Counted from the first letter of the stretch, positions 27,063-37,243 are shown. The stretch: DNA of 64,000 bases from Pseudomonas helleri (GCF_009600315.1 NZ_WIWC01000003.1:170867-234866); one strand, 5' to 3'. Made by a program: numbers and translations. Notes: generated from the letters alone by a model not told the origin.

Positions 27063-28610
27063 ATGCCTGACTCTGCGTTGTCCATCGCTTTCAATCCCGC
27101 CGGTATTGAGCTTGATCCGAAAAAAGGGTTAAGCCGTCAGCTTTATCAGGCATTGCGCTTGCGTGTGCTGGATGGTCGTTTAAGCAGTGGCTCGCGATTG
27201 CCCGCCACTCGTGACTTGGCCGTGGCGCTGGGTATTTCGCGTAACAGCGTCGTGCGCGCCTACGATCAGCTCTATGCCGAAGGCTTTATCGAGGGGCGAA
27301 TTGGAAATGGCACTTATGTGGCGCATCTGCCAGAAAAAACAGTGCCAGCTAAAAAGTTGACCACCAACTTGTCCACAGGCTTTTCAACAGGCTTATCCCC
27401 AGCCTTATCCACAAAATTGGTAGATTTACCTGTAATTACATCCAGTAAAGTTATCCACAGCACGGCCTTGAGCAGGGTCTCTAAACATGCTTTGGATTTA
27501 CCGCCTAGCGGGGTTCCTCGTGCTTTTCGAGTGGGTGTGCCTGCCTTCGACTTATTTCCATTCCCGGTCTGGAGCAAGCTGCAAGCGGCATTTTGGCGCA
27601 AGCCCGATCTGGAACAGCTGTGCTACGGCAACCCGGCAGGAGATCAGCGTCTGCGTGAGCTGATTGCGGCTTATTTGCGAACTTCGCGGGGTCTTGCCTA
27701 TTCCGCTGAGCAAATTTTGATCACAAGCGGTGCACAGCAGGGAATTAGCCTTTGTGCACAGCTGCTGGTTGAGCCAGGTGAGGGGGTTGCGGTTGAGAAT
27801 CCAGGCTATCGCGCAGCCGCTCATGCCTTTTCGATTGCGGGAGCTCATGTACAGGGTGTTGAGGTGGACGAGCAAGGCATGAAGTGCGCTGCGTTGGCGC
27901 ATTTGAATAATTGCCGGCTGGCGTATGTCACCCCGTCACATCAATACCCCACCGGTGTCACCATGAGCCTGGCGCGGCGCCTTGAGCTGCTGGAGTGGGC
28001 AGAGCGAAATCAGGGCTGGATCATTGAGGACGATTACGACGGTGAATACCGGTATAGCGGTGCGCCACTGGCCCCCTTGGCGGCGCTGGATCGTCAGGGG
28101 CGTGTCATTTATGTCGGTACGTTCGGCAAGATTGCATTTCCCGCATTGCGCCTTGGCTATTTGGTGTTGCCTGAAGGGTTGGTCGAGTCTTTTGCTCGTC
28201 GACGCTCTCTGGATATGCGCCATTCGGAGGTCAGTACCCAAGTGGTCATGGCCGAGTTCATGGCCGCAGGGCACTTTCAGCGGCATATCCGACGCATGCG
28301 CCGGGCGGCGCTGAGTCGGCGCAACACGTTACTGGCGCATTGGCCTCAGGGCCTTGAGGGCGTCGGGCCGATGCCAAGCGTTGTCGCCGGGCTGCATGTG
28401 GCCGTGCCTGTTGTCAGCCACGAACGTGAGCAGGTATTGCTGGCGCGGGCCAAAGAGGCCAATGTGGAAATAGTCGGACTGAGTCGGTATTGGCTGGAGG
28501 ATACCGTTAAGCCTGTGGATAACCGCGCAGGCTTGGTATTGGGATTTGCAGCAGTACCGGAAGCTGAGATCAAGGCGGCGCTGGATCTATTGGGCAGGGT
28601 GTGGCGCTGA
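27063..28610 (+). CDS. MocR/PdxR family GntR-aminotransferase regulator
   Basis: 515 residues: GntR winged HTH (LPATRDLAVALGISRNSVVRAYDQLYAEGFIEGRIGNGTYV, about 46-86), a Ser/Thr/Leu-rich linker (about 95-140), then a fold-type I aminotransferase domain with IEDDYDGEYRYSG and the PLP-lysine region VGTFGKIAFPALRLGY (about 350-365). Such regulators bind PLP and control amino-acid, B6 or amine genes. It is divergent from the FMN-binding/GNAT/GNAT operon, its likely target. The linker is coded by a 12-bp tandem array (entered separately). AGG nine bases before the ATG. Confidence 0.92.
   Translation: MPDSALSIAFNPAGIELDPKKGLSRQLYQALRLRVLDGRLSSGSRLPATRDLAVALGISRNSVVRAYDQLYAEGFIEGRIGNGTYVAHLPEKTVPAKKLTTNLSTGFSTGLSPALSTKLVDLPVITSSKVIHSTALSRVSKHALDLPPSGVPRAFRVGVPAFDLFPFPVWSKLQAAFWRKPDLEQLCYGNPAGDQRLRELIAAYLRTSRGLAYSAEQILITSGAQQGISLCAQLLVEPGEGVAVENPGYRAAAHAFSIAGAHVQGVEVDEQGMKCAALAHLNNCRLAYVTPSHQYPTGVTMSLARRLELLEWAERNQGWIIEDDYDGEYRYSGAPLAPLAALDRQGRVIYVGTFGKIAFPALRLGYLVLPEGLVESFARRRSLDMRHSEVSTQVVMAEFMAAGHFQRHIRRMRRAALSRRNTLLAHWPQGLEGVGPMPSVVAGLHVAVPVVSHEREQVLLARAKEANVEIVGLSRYWLEDTVKPVDNRAGLVLGFAAVPEAEIKAALDLLGRVWR
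27369..27459 (+). repeat. 12-bp tandem array resembling DnaA boxes, inside the MocR gene
   Basis: Nonamers TTGTCCACA (27369), TTTTCAACA (27381), TTATCCCCA (27393) and TTATCCACA (27405) occur exactly 12 bases apart; another exact TTATCCACA follows at 27451. The DnaA consensus is TTATNCACA. In frame they code LSTG, FSTG, LSPA, LSTK. One more exact box lies in reverse at 28514-28522. Confidence 0.7.
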
Positions 28611-28611
28611 A

Positions 28612-28640
28612 ACCCTCGTCCTTAACCGCTGGGCGAGGGT
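28612..28640. terminator. Possible bidirectional terminator
   Basis: ACCCTCG and CGAGGGT are seven-base arms over 15 bases, between the convergent MocR and deacetylase stops. The T-run (GCTGTTTC) is weak. Confidence 0.45.
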
Positions 28641-28646
28641 GCTGTT

Positions 28647-29684
28647 TCAAACGTCAATACGCCCTTCAAAACCTTCCAGCACATTGACCGCATTGACGCC
28701 GATTTCCTCAACGGCGTAGCCCCCTTCCATCACAAAGAGCGTGGGTTTACCCAAACGCGCAATGCGCTCACCCATGCGCAGATAATCCGGGCTATCGAGT
28801 TTGAACTGGGAAATCGGATCGTTTTTGAACGTGTCCACACCGAGCGAAACCACAATCACATCCGCGTCGTAGCGTTCTATTTCGATGCAGGCCAATTCCA
28901 GCGCCTCACTCCAGCGCTCCCAAGCGGAGCCTGCGGCCAAGGGATAGTTGAAGTTAAACCCTTCACCAGCCCCTTCACCGCGTTCATCCTCGTACCCTAA
29001 AAAGAAGGGGAACTCGGCCTCGGGGTGGCCGTGAATCGAGGTGAACAATACGTCGTCTCGCGTATAGAAAATCGACTGTGTGCCATTACCGTGGTGATAG
29101 TCCACGTCGAGGATTGCAACCTTGCGGCGGCCTTGATCGATGAATGCTTGAGCTGCAATCGCCGCGTTGTTGAGGTAGCAGTAACCGCCCATCAAATCGC
29201 TGGCAGCGTGATGACCCGGCGGGCGGCATAGCGCAAAAGCGCTGTGCGCGCCGTTTTGAATCGCCGCTTGAGCCGTAAGGGCAACTTGTGCAGCGCTGTA
29301 GGCTGCTTGCCACGTGCCGGCGGTAATCGGTGCGCCGCCGTCAAAACTGTAATAACCCAGTTGGCCGTGCAGACTGGTGGGCAATACGGCGCGAAGTGTA
29401 CGGGCTGGCCACGTGTAAGGCAGCAAGTCGCCGTCGCGACCATGCTCGGTCCAGCGATCCCACGCGCCTTCGAAAAAGGCCAGATACGCTGCATCGTGTA
29501 CGCGCAGAATCGGCCCGCGACCAAAGTCTTTTGGGGCCTGCACAGCCCCCAGTTTGCGTGTGTGCACTCGCTGCAAAATATGATCTGCGCGCGACGGCAT
29601 TTCAAAGCAAGGCAGCAGTTGTCCGTCCATCAACTCGCAGCGGCCATGATGCAGATGGTGATCGTCGGAATAGATTGTCAGCAT
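28647..29684 (-). CDS. Histone-deacetylase-like amidohydrolase (acetylpolyamine type)
   Basis: 345 residues of the zinc-dependent arginase/deacetylase fold. The start LTIYSDDHHLHHGRCELMDGQ, CRPPGHHAASDLMGGYCYLNNAAIAA (tandem catalytic His), VAILDVDYHHGNGTQSIFY (zinc Asp and His) and IVVSLGVDTFKNDPISQF (second zinc Asp) match Pseudomonas acetylpolyamine amidohydrolases, which free polyamines from N-acetyl forms in the cytoplasm. The ATG at 29684 gives the usual length; GGGAG is somewhat far upstream. Its nearness to two acetyltransferases of the neighbouring operon hints at polyamine handling. Confidence 0.88.
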   Translation of the reverse strand: MLTIYSDDHHLHHGRCELMDGQLLPCFEMPSRADHILQRVHTRKLGAVQAPKDFGRGPILRVHDAAYLAFFEGAWDRWTEHGRDGDLLPYTWPARTLRAVLPTSLHGQLGYYSFDGGAPITAGTWQAAYSAAQVALTAQAAIQNGAHSAFALCRPPGHHAASDLMGGYCYLNNAAIAAQAFIDQGRRKVAILDVDYHHGNGTQSIFYTRDDVLFTSIHGHPEAEFPFFLGYEDERGEGAGEGFNFNYPLAAGSAWERWSEALELACIEIERYDADVIVVSLGVDTFKNDPISQFKLDSPDYLRMGERIARLGKPTLFVMEGGYAVEEIGVNAVNVLEGFEGRIDV

Positions 29685-29829
29685 TTTTGTTGTTCTCCCG
29701 GGTGTAATCAATCACCTTCAGTGTTGCGGCATCGGGTGTTTCAGAGAACGACAGGAATGGCCAAAAAGGGACCTATACGGCCGAAATCTGTGACCGGAAT
29801 TCGCCCCGTTCTGGACGTGGGCGCACTGT

Positions 29830-30822
29830 TCAAGCGCGAAACTGGCTAGGGGCTACGCCGCTCCAGCGGATAAAAGCATGGCGAAAACTGGCGGTCTCGC
29901 TAAAGCCCAGCGTCTCTGCAATTCGATAAATGGGCCATTCAGTTTCATGCAATAACATTTTGGCGCGCTCAAAACGCAGCTCGTCGAGCAGGTTTTGGTA
30001 GCTGCACCCGGCGTCATGCAAATGCCGGCGCAAGGTGCGCGGTGAGCTGTTCATTTGTTCCGCCAGCCCTTCAAGCCCCGGCGCTGCATGGAGCTGGACG
30101 GCGAGCAGTTTACGAATCCTCGCCAACCAGGTTTGCCGCCCTGTGAACTCCAGATTTTGCTTGCGGCAACGTTCAGCCATCGCTTGATGGGTGATCGGAT
30201 CGGCGAGCGGCAGAGGGTAATCGAGCCAGTGCCGGGCAAAAGCGAAAGCATTGTCCGGGGCGTTAAAGGTACGCGGGCAGTCGAACGTGCTGGCATAGCG
30301 CTCGTGATAATCAGGTCGGCTGTGGGTAAAACGCGCTGCCATCAGCGCAACTGGCTGACCGATCAAGTCCTCGCAGATGACCTTCAAAGAGGCCAGGCAC
30401 AATTCGGTATTGAATATGGCCAGTGAGGGGCTCGCTGTGTAGTGATCAGCGCAGAACCACACCTCATCCCCTTCGACCTTCAGGCTTAACTGGAAAAGTG
30501 TTCCCAGCAGCGCCGGGTAGCGAAGGGCCAGTTGTAAAGCGTCACCTAAGGTTGCACTGGTGAGCAGGGCATAGCCCAGCATGCCGTAGGACGACACGTG
30601 CATGCGTTGGCCGAGTTCCAGGCCGATTTCGCGGCGCAGAGCGACGGCGTTGGCGCATACCTGCATTTCTTGTGTGGTTGTAATGCGCGTGTCTGAGCGG
30701 CTCAAGTCAGCGGTTCGTATACCGCTACCTGCCAGCAATGTATCGCAGGGCAAGCCTTGCGCCTTGAAGGTGCTGAGCACCAGTGAGACCGCATTGAGGG
30801 TGGTGAGGTGGGAATGCAGCAT
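29830..30822 (-). CDS. AraC family regulator with arabinose-binding-like N domain
   Basis: 330 residues: N-terminal ligand domain of the OruR/ArgR-like type (about 20-210, SYGMLGYALLTSATLGDALQLALRYPALLG) and a C-terminal AraC double HTH (about 230-325, LAEQMNSSPRTLRRHLHDAG and IAETLGFSETASFRHAFIRWSG). Likely activator of a catabolic gene set; effector not readable. The start at 30822 has GGAAG six bases upstream; the longer frame to 30903 overlaps the asparaginase gene and is rejected. It lies 62 bases after asparaginase on the same strand and could regulate it. Confidence 0.88.
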   Translation of the reverse strand: MLHSHLTTLNAVSLVLSTFKAQGLPCDTLLAGSGIRTADLSRSDTRITTTQEMQVCANAVALRREIGLELGQRMHVSSYGMLGYALLTSATLGDALQLALRYPALLGTLFQLSLKVEGDEVWFCADHYTASPSLAIFNTELCLASLKVICEDLIGQPVALMAARFTHSRPDYHERYASTFDCPRTFNAPDNAFAFARHWLDYPLPLADPITHQAMAERCRKQNLEFTGRQTWLARIRKLLAVQLHAAPGLEGLAEQMNSSPRTLRRHLHDAGCSYQNLLDELRFERAKMLLHETEWPIYRIAETLGFSETASFRHAFIRWSGVAPSQFRA

Positions 30823-30884
30823 GTTCGCTTCCTGCCTGAGGGTGCAGGAAGCGAGCAAGTTGTGTGCCGTTGCTGAGCCTTGAC

Positions 30885-31889
30885 TTACGCCAGCTCCCCA
30901 CACACATCCAGTTCCACCAACTGACGCACTTCAGCCAGCGGCAAATCAGCACCCAGCAACGCATGCAGCTTGCCGAACGCCGCTTCGCGGGTCATGCCGC
31001 CACCCGACAGAACGCCGGCCGCACGCAAACGGCTGCCAGCTTCGTACACATCGAGTTCCACACCGCCTTCGTGGCATTGAGTGATTGCGACCACCACGAT
31101 GCCGTTTTCTTGCGCGCGTTGCAGGCTGGCCAGAAAATCCGGGTTATCACTAGGACCCGTGCCGCTGCCGAAGCATTCCAGCACCAGCGCCTCTATCCCG
31201 CTGTTGAGCAACGCATCGAGCTGTGCGGCGCCAATGCCGGGTACAAGCGGTAAGACGCCCACACTGGCTTCGTGCTTGGGCTGGCGGTACATCAACTCGC
31301 CCGGTAACGCATCTGCTTTCGTTGCGCCGCCGTTACGCTTGAGCGCCACAAAAGGGTTGCGCCCAAAGCTGCGCACTTTGGCACAGCGAGTCGGCGCCAG
31401 CAGAGCGCCGTGGAAGTAAAGCTGAACGCCATTGGGTTGCCCTTGGGCCAGCGCGCTCAAAGCGCCACTAACGTTTTCCCAGGCATCGCTGTCGGGTACA
31501 CCTGCTGGCAGCATGGAACCTGTGAACAGCACTGGCGCAGGCAAGCCCACGAGCTGAAAGCACATAGCCGCAGCGCTGTAGGCCAGTGTATCGGTGCCAT
31601 GCAGGACTAATACTGAGTCGCAGCCATCCTGATCAATCGCGTCGATAATTGCCTGGCGCAGACGCAGCCAATAGGCGGGTGTCATGTTGGCGCTGTCGAT
31701 CAGCGGGTCCATCTCGCGAAACCGCCATTGCGGTAGGTGCAAGTGGGGTTGGCTGGCGAGGTATTCAGCCATGCGCACTTCGAAGCCGGAAGCGGGAGCC
31801 AAACCGTTAGCACTGGCTTGCATGCCAATTGTTCCGCCGGTGTAGAGCACCATCACATGTTGGGCGGTGGGATATTGGGCTGGCGTCAT
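30885..31889 (-). CDS. ansA: Asparaginase
   Basis: Hydrolyses L-asparagine to aspartate and ammonia. 334 residues with both active-site Thr motifs: VLYTGGTIGMQAS (about 13-25) and VLHGTDTLAYSAAA (about 90-103), plus the late LECFGSGTGPSDNPDFL. No signal peptide, so cytoplasmic. The ATG at 31889 has GGAGA nine bases upstream. A strong terminator hairpin ends only about 20 bases before the start, so the promoter must lie under it or in the symporter gene. With aspartase a little upstream, the cluster would convert Asn to fumarate and ammonia. The symbol is by function only. Confidence 0.9.
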   Translation of the reverse strand: MTPAQYPTAQHVMVLYTGGTIGMQASANGLAPASGFEVRMAEYLASQPHLHLPQWRFREMDPLIDSANMTPAYWLRLRQAIIDAIDQDGCDSVLVLHGTDTLAYSAAAMCFQLVGLPAPVLFTGSMLPAGVPDSDAWENVSGALSALAQGQPNGVQLYFHGALLAPTRCAKVRSFGRNPFVALKRNGGATKADALPGELMYRQPKHEASVGVLPLVPGIGAAQLDALLNSGIEALVLECFGSGTGPSDNPDFLASLQRAQENGIVVVAITQCHEGGVELDVYEAGSRLRAAGVLSGGGMTREAAFGKLHALLGADLPLAEVRQLVELDVCGELA

Positions 31890-31908
31890 TAACAGAGTCT
31901 CCATAAGC

Positions 31909-31942
31909 AAAAACGCGGCGATTCTGTGAGGAATCGCCGCGT
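31909..31942 (-). terminator. Terminator or attenuator between symporter and asparaginase
   Basis: On the minus strand ACGCGGCGATT and AATCGCCGCGT form a perfect 11-base stem with an eight-base loop, followed by TTTTT. It starts six bases after the symporter stop and ends 20 bases before the asparaginase ATG. Confidence 0.85.
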
Positions 31943-31947
31943 AAGTG

Positions 31948-33369
31948 TCAGCGTTTTATTTCTTCGGCCTTGGCGGCCGGAAGGGGCGGCCAAGCCTTCA
32001 AATCCAGATCCAGATCCGGGAATTTACTGGAATCGAACACTGGTGTCTTTATGCCAGCGCGTCGCTGGTCGTCGTAGTCCTTAAGCACGCGCATGCAAAT
32101 CTTGAACAGCATGGCCAGGGCGACAAGGTTGACGAAGGCCAGCATGGTCATTGCGATATCAGCGAAGGCGAAGACGGTTTGCAAGTTCTCAATCGAACCC
32201 CAAAAAATCAGCACCAATACCAGCGCACGGTAACCCATCAGTGCCTTGCGGCTTTCACCGACCAGGAAGCGCAGGTTGTTTTCGCCCAAGTAGTAGTTGT
32301 AGAGCATCGACGTGAACACAAACAACGCCAGTGCCACGCTGATAAACACACGGCCCCATTCGCCCACTACAGCTGCCAGTGAGTTCTGGGTCAGAGCAAT
32401 GCCGTCGCCTTCGAAGCCCGGCGTGTAAAAGCCAGACAGAAGAATCAGCAGTGCGGTGCAGGTGCAGATCACGAAGGTGTCGAGGAATACGCTGAACGCC
32501 TGAACCACACCTTGTGCAATCGGGTGCTCAACATCCGCCACGGCCGCGACGTTCGGGGCGCTGCCCAGACCGGCTTCGTTGGCGAACACGCCGCGTTTCA
32601 CGCCCATCACAATCGCGCTGCCGATCAGGCCACCAAATACAGGGTCGAGGCCGAAGGCGCTTTTGACGATATGGCCCAGCATGGCAGGTACGTGATCGAA
32701 TTGCAGCACGATGACGTACAGGGTCACAGCGATGTAAGCCAAGGTTTTAACCGGTACCAGCAAGTCGGCTACCGAGGCAATACGTTTGATACCGCCGATA
32801 AACACCAGACCCAGCAGGATGGCGATGGCCAGGCCCGAGTAGTTCACTTTGAAGCCGAAGGCGTCTTGCAGCGAATGCGTCACGGCGTGGGCTTGCAGGC
32901 CCATAAAAGCAAAGCCGAAGGTGATCAGCAGCAAGACCGCCATCAGTTTGCCCATCCAGACTTTGCCCAAACCATACTTCATATAAAAGGACGGGCCGCC
33001 GCGCAGTTGGCCTTCAGCGTCGCGGCGCTTGTACAACTGGCCCAGCGAACATTCGATCAAGCTGCTGGACATGCCGACCAGTGCGGTCACCCACATCCAG
33101 AACACAGCGCCGGGGCCACCCAGCGTTACGGCAATGCCGACGCCGGCAATGTTGCCTGCACCGACACGGCCCGCCAGGCTCAGCATCAAGGCCTGAAACG
33201 AACTGAGTTCGCCAGCGCTGCTGCGCAGGCTGTCTTTGAAAACCGAAAACATGTGCAGGAAGTAACGGAACTGTACGAAACGCGAGCGGATCGTGAAGTA
33301 GCCACCGAGTCCGACCATGAGCACGATCAGCACTTTCCCTGAGAGGAAGTCATTGATGACTTCAAGCAT
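31948..33369 (-). CDS. Alanine/glycine:cation symporter (AGCS family)
   Basis: 473-residue inner-membrane carrier with about ten helices that imports Ala, Gly or related amino acids with Na+ or H+. Family signatures: GGYFTIRSRFVQFRYF near residue 21, GRVGAGNIAGVGIAVTLGGPGAVFWMW (about 66-92), and VKRGVFANEAGLGSAPNVAA (about 260-280). The C-terminus is charged and cytoplasmic. Next to asparaginase and aspartase it may feed a small amino acid into this catabolic cluster, but a strong terminator separates it from asparaginase. Confidence 0.92.
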   Translation of the reverse strand: MLEVINDFLSGKVLIVLMVGLGGYFTIRSRFVQFRYFLHMFSVFKDSLRSSAGELSSFQALMLSLAGRVGAGNIAGVGIAVTLGGPGAVFWMWVTALVGMSSSLIECSLGQLYKRRDAEGQLRGGPSFYMKYGLGKVWMGKLMAVLLLITFGFAFMGLQAHAVTHSLQDAFGFKVNYSGLAIAILLGLVFIGGIKRIASVADLLVPVKTLAYIAVTLYVIVLQFDHVPAMLGHIVKSAFGLDPVFGGLIGSAIVMGVKRGVFANEAGLGSAPNVAAVADVEHPIAQGVVQAFSVFLDTFVICTCTALLILLSGFYTPGFEGDGIALTQNSLAAVVGEWGRVFISVALALFVFTSMLYNYYLGENNLRFLVGESRKALMGYRALVLVLIFWGSIENLQTVFAFADIAMTMLAFVNLVALAMLFKICMRVLKDYDDQRRAGIKTPVFDSSKFPDLDLDLKAWPPLPAAKAEEIKR

Positions 33370-33778
33370 GGATTATTCCTCGCTGTTTTTATCTGATGGC
33401 AAAACGGCCGGATCACGATCACGCATTACGCCCGTCAAGACAGGGCATAAAACTAGGCGATCAAGTGGATACTGGCCATCTTGCTGCTTGGTTTACGATG
33501 CTGTTTCCGTGCTGTTGTTGGCCGCTGGTGCTGGGGCCGGGCACAGGAAGAGGGGCGGCACTATACCTAGGAGTGTAGGAATCGTCTCCATAAGTGACGG
33601 TTTTTTCATCTGCGAGTCGTCAGAAATGCCCTCAACTTAACGTCTTAGCTCGTTGATCGGGGGGGCATCAAGGTCAAATCGCGGGCAAAAAAAAGGGCCT
33701 GCAGACGTGTCTGCAAGCCCTCAAAAGGTGAGAGGTGTCTAGTCCCTCGACCTGGTGAGCGTAAAGCGTGTTACAGCA
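33370..33778. other. Gene-less 409-base stretch between symporter and aspA
   Basis: No supported gene. It holds the aspA terminator (33687-33720) and presumably the symporter promoter. Short open frames here have no start signals. I see no other repeat or structure. Confidence 0.5.
33687..33720 (-). terminator. Rho-independent terminator of aspA
   Basis: On the minus strand GGGCTTGCAGAC pairs with GTCTGCAGGCCC (one mismatch) over a two-base loop, followed by eight T residues, 58 bases after the aspA stop. Confidence 0.88.
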
Positions 33779-35203
<1,425 letters not shown>

Positions 35204-35383
35204 GATAGAAATCATCTCGATAAGGACCCGGTCAAGGCCGGAACGCTGCGAATCCTAGGCTTGCAGACTTTTTAGGGCCAATGCCTTTAAACACTATCCT
35301 ATGCATAAACGGCATAATGCAGACGTGACGCGAAGGCTGCGTCGAACGTGTGACCCAATTTGGTGCGTGTCCGGGAGGACTCA

Positions 35384-36292
35384 ATGAATCTGGAAAGTAA
35401 ATGGTTGGAGGACTTCAGCGCCCTGGCCGCCACCCGTAGTTTTTCGCAGGCGGCAGAGCGTCGTTTCGTGACACAGCCAGCGTTCAGCCGACGCATACGC
35501 AGCCTTGAAGCGGCGCTGGGGCTGACCTTGGTGAATCGTTCCCGCACCCCGGTGGAGTTGACTGCGGCCGGTCAGCTGTTTTTGGTCACGGCGCGCACGG
35601 TGGTCGAACAGCTGGGCGAAGTGCTGCGCCACCTGCATCACCTCGAAGGTGGTCAGGGCGAAGTGATACAAGTGGCCGCTGCGCACTCCTTGGCTTTGGG
35701 ATTTTTCCCACGCTGGATTGCCCAGTTGCGCAATGACGGGTTGAACATCGCGACGCGTCTGGTTGCGACTAACGTCGGAGACGCCGTTCATGCCCTGCGT
35801 GAAGGAGGCTGCGATTTGATGCTGGCTTTCTACGACCCGGATGCGGCGTTGCAGATGGACCCGGAAATATTTCCGTCGTTGCACTTGGGCAATACTGAAA
35901 TGTTGCCCATTTGTGCGGCAGACGCAGACGGCAAGCCTTTGTTTGATTTGGAAGGGGATGTGAGCGTGCCGTTGTTGGCCTACAGCGCGGGCGCCTTTTT
36001 AGGCCGTTCGGTGAATTTGTTGCTGCGCCAGCGTAGCCTTCGCTTCACCACTATTTACGAGACGGCGATGGCCGACAGTCTCAAAAGTATGGCGCTCGAA
36101 GGATTGGGCATTGCCTGGGTGCCGCATTTAAGTGTGCGTGCTGAGCTGGCACGAGGTGAGCTGGTGGTCTGCGGCGGGCCGCAATGGCATGTGCCGCTGG
36201 AGATTCGCTTGTACCGCTGTGCCTTGGTGCGCAAGGCGAACGTGAGATTGTTATGGCGCAAGTTGGAAGGCGGGACCTCATCTACCCATTGA
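35384..36292 (+). CDS. LysR family regulator, divergent from aspA
   Basis: 302 residues: HTH (KWLEDFSALAATRSFSQAAERRFVTQPAFSRRIRSLEAALG, about 5-45) and an effector domain from about 85 (EVIQVAAAHSLALGFFPRWIA). It keeps the Pseudomonas arrangement of a LysR gene divergent from aspA (181 bases apart), so control of aspA is likely but unproven. The ATG at 35384 has GGGAGG five bases upstream; eight upstream codons in the open frame are not expected to be used. Confidence 0.9.
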   Translation: MNLESKWLEDFSALAATRSFSQAAERRFVTQPAFSRRIRSLEAALGLTLVNRSRTPVELTAAGQLFLVTARTVVEQLGEVLRHLHHLEGGQGEVIQVAAAHSLALGFFPRWIAQLRNDGLNIATRLVATNVGDAVHALREGGCDLMLAFYDPDAALQMDPEIFPSLHLGNTEMLPICAADADGKPLFDLEGDVSVPLLAYSAGAFLGRSVNLLLRQRSLRFTTIYETAMADSLKSMALEGLGIAWVPHLSVRAELARGELVVCGGPQWHVPLEIRLYRCALVRKANVRLLWRKLEGGTSSTH

Positions 36293-36378
36293 ATGAAGGC
36301 CGAACATGATGGTCTTCACTCAATGGTTGGTAGCTAGCCGATGTCAGGCTAATGGGTTGGCATAGTTGCGCATCTGAT

Positions 36379-36933
36379 TTAAGGCGCATCGCTCAGGAAC
36401 GCTTTGATATGTTCTCTGTTTCTCGGCGTATAGCGGTAACAATTGCCTCGGGCATTGGATATTTGGGGATACATGTACGTCTCACATTCACCTCCCCAAG
36501 CATTCCAGCCCAACTCGGCATCTTCATGGGTTGCTTTAAAACTATGACCAACCTCATGGGCGATCACTTGATAGGATTGTGTGCAGGCAATAACGGCGGG
36601 TTTGCCTGGATAGGCGCACCCCAGAACGGTCTCGTTGATCGGATCTTTGGTGACTAAAATATAGCGTTCGGTTTTGCCCCACTCCAAGCCCTTGTCATTT
36701 TTGTAGCCTATAGCTGCGATTTCCCAATTCCGTAAAATTTCATCTACGTTATGGCCTTTGTATTGCAGGTCTGTCACGCCCCGTACATGGCGCACTTCAT
36801 TGAAGACGAAGGGTCGCTTGGAAATGGAGGCAATTTCAGCGGTGAACTCTTTGAAATAGCCTCGGCCCAGCGTGTTGGCGATGCTGCCGGGGACATCATC
36901 GTGAACAAAGATATAAAGCGTAATCGGTTTCAT
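36379..36933 (-). CDS. Metzincin-like zinc protease of unknown role
   Basis: 184 residues with HEVGHSFKATH (126-136), the zinc motif HExxHxxGxxH of metzincins except that Lys replaces Gly at its eighth place. It is followed by GWNAWGGECETYMYPQ (Met154 as possible Met-turn), then NCYRYTPRNREHIKAFL, much as in reprolysin-type enzymes. Cysteines 106, 117, 150 and 165 could pair. There is no signal peptide, propeptide or membrane helix. AAGGA lies eight bases before the ATG at 36933. It stands alone between the aspA regulator and purE, where I recall adhA in P. aeruginosa, so it is probably a lineage-specific insertion. Substrate unknown; a secreted toxin or effector is one possibility. Confidence 0.68.
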   Translation of the reverse strand: MKPITLYIFVHDDVPGSIANTLGRGYFKEFTAEIASISKRPFVFNEVRHVRGVTDLQYKGHNVDEILRNWEIAAIGYKNDKGLEWGKTERYILVTKDPINETVLGCAYPGKPAVIACTQSYQVIAHEVGHSFKATHEDAELGWNAWGGECETYMYPQISNARGNCYRYTPRNREHIKAFLSDAP

Positions 36934-37150
36934 ATGAATCATCCTTAGTTATGGCTCTTACCATTTGCTAAATGTTGTGAGAGCCCCCTGCGTCCTGGCA
37001 GGTGTTTAGTAGTGTGGGTGCTATATAAAGAGTTAAGCGCTTATTGCGTTCCTGCGGGATACATCAAGTTCTATTTAACAAGTCGTAAATATCAACTCGG
37101 ATCGTAAGTCTGGCAGTAGGGGGCAACATGACTTTAATGCTCCCGCTTAT

Positions 37151-37164
37151 TGACCTGTCGGTCA
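37151..37164. promoter_or_regulatory. TetR-type palindrome
   Basis: TGACCTGTCGGTCA is a perfect five-base inverted repeat with a four-base centre, of a kind bound by TetR/AcrR regulators. No TetR gene is in the window. It lies between the divergent metzincin and purE genes. Confidence 0.35.
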
Positions 37165-37243
37165 GTAAAACCAGCCCTTTCAGGGTTTGATTTGCCTGCA
37201 GACAGATGGTCGCCAAAGGTGCTTTCAACGCACTTCTTTGGGG

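Noticed and set aside
27369..27459. CRISPR array
   Set aside because: Repeat period is 12 bases with no spacers and lies inside a coding frame; no cas genes.
32512..33342. 276-codon plus-strand frame within the symporter gene
   Set aside because: Antisense shadow; His/Gln-rich with no recognisable motif.
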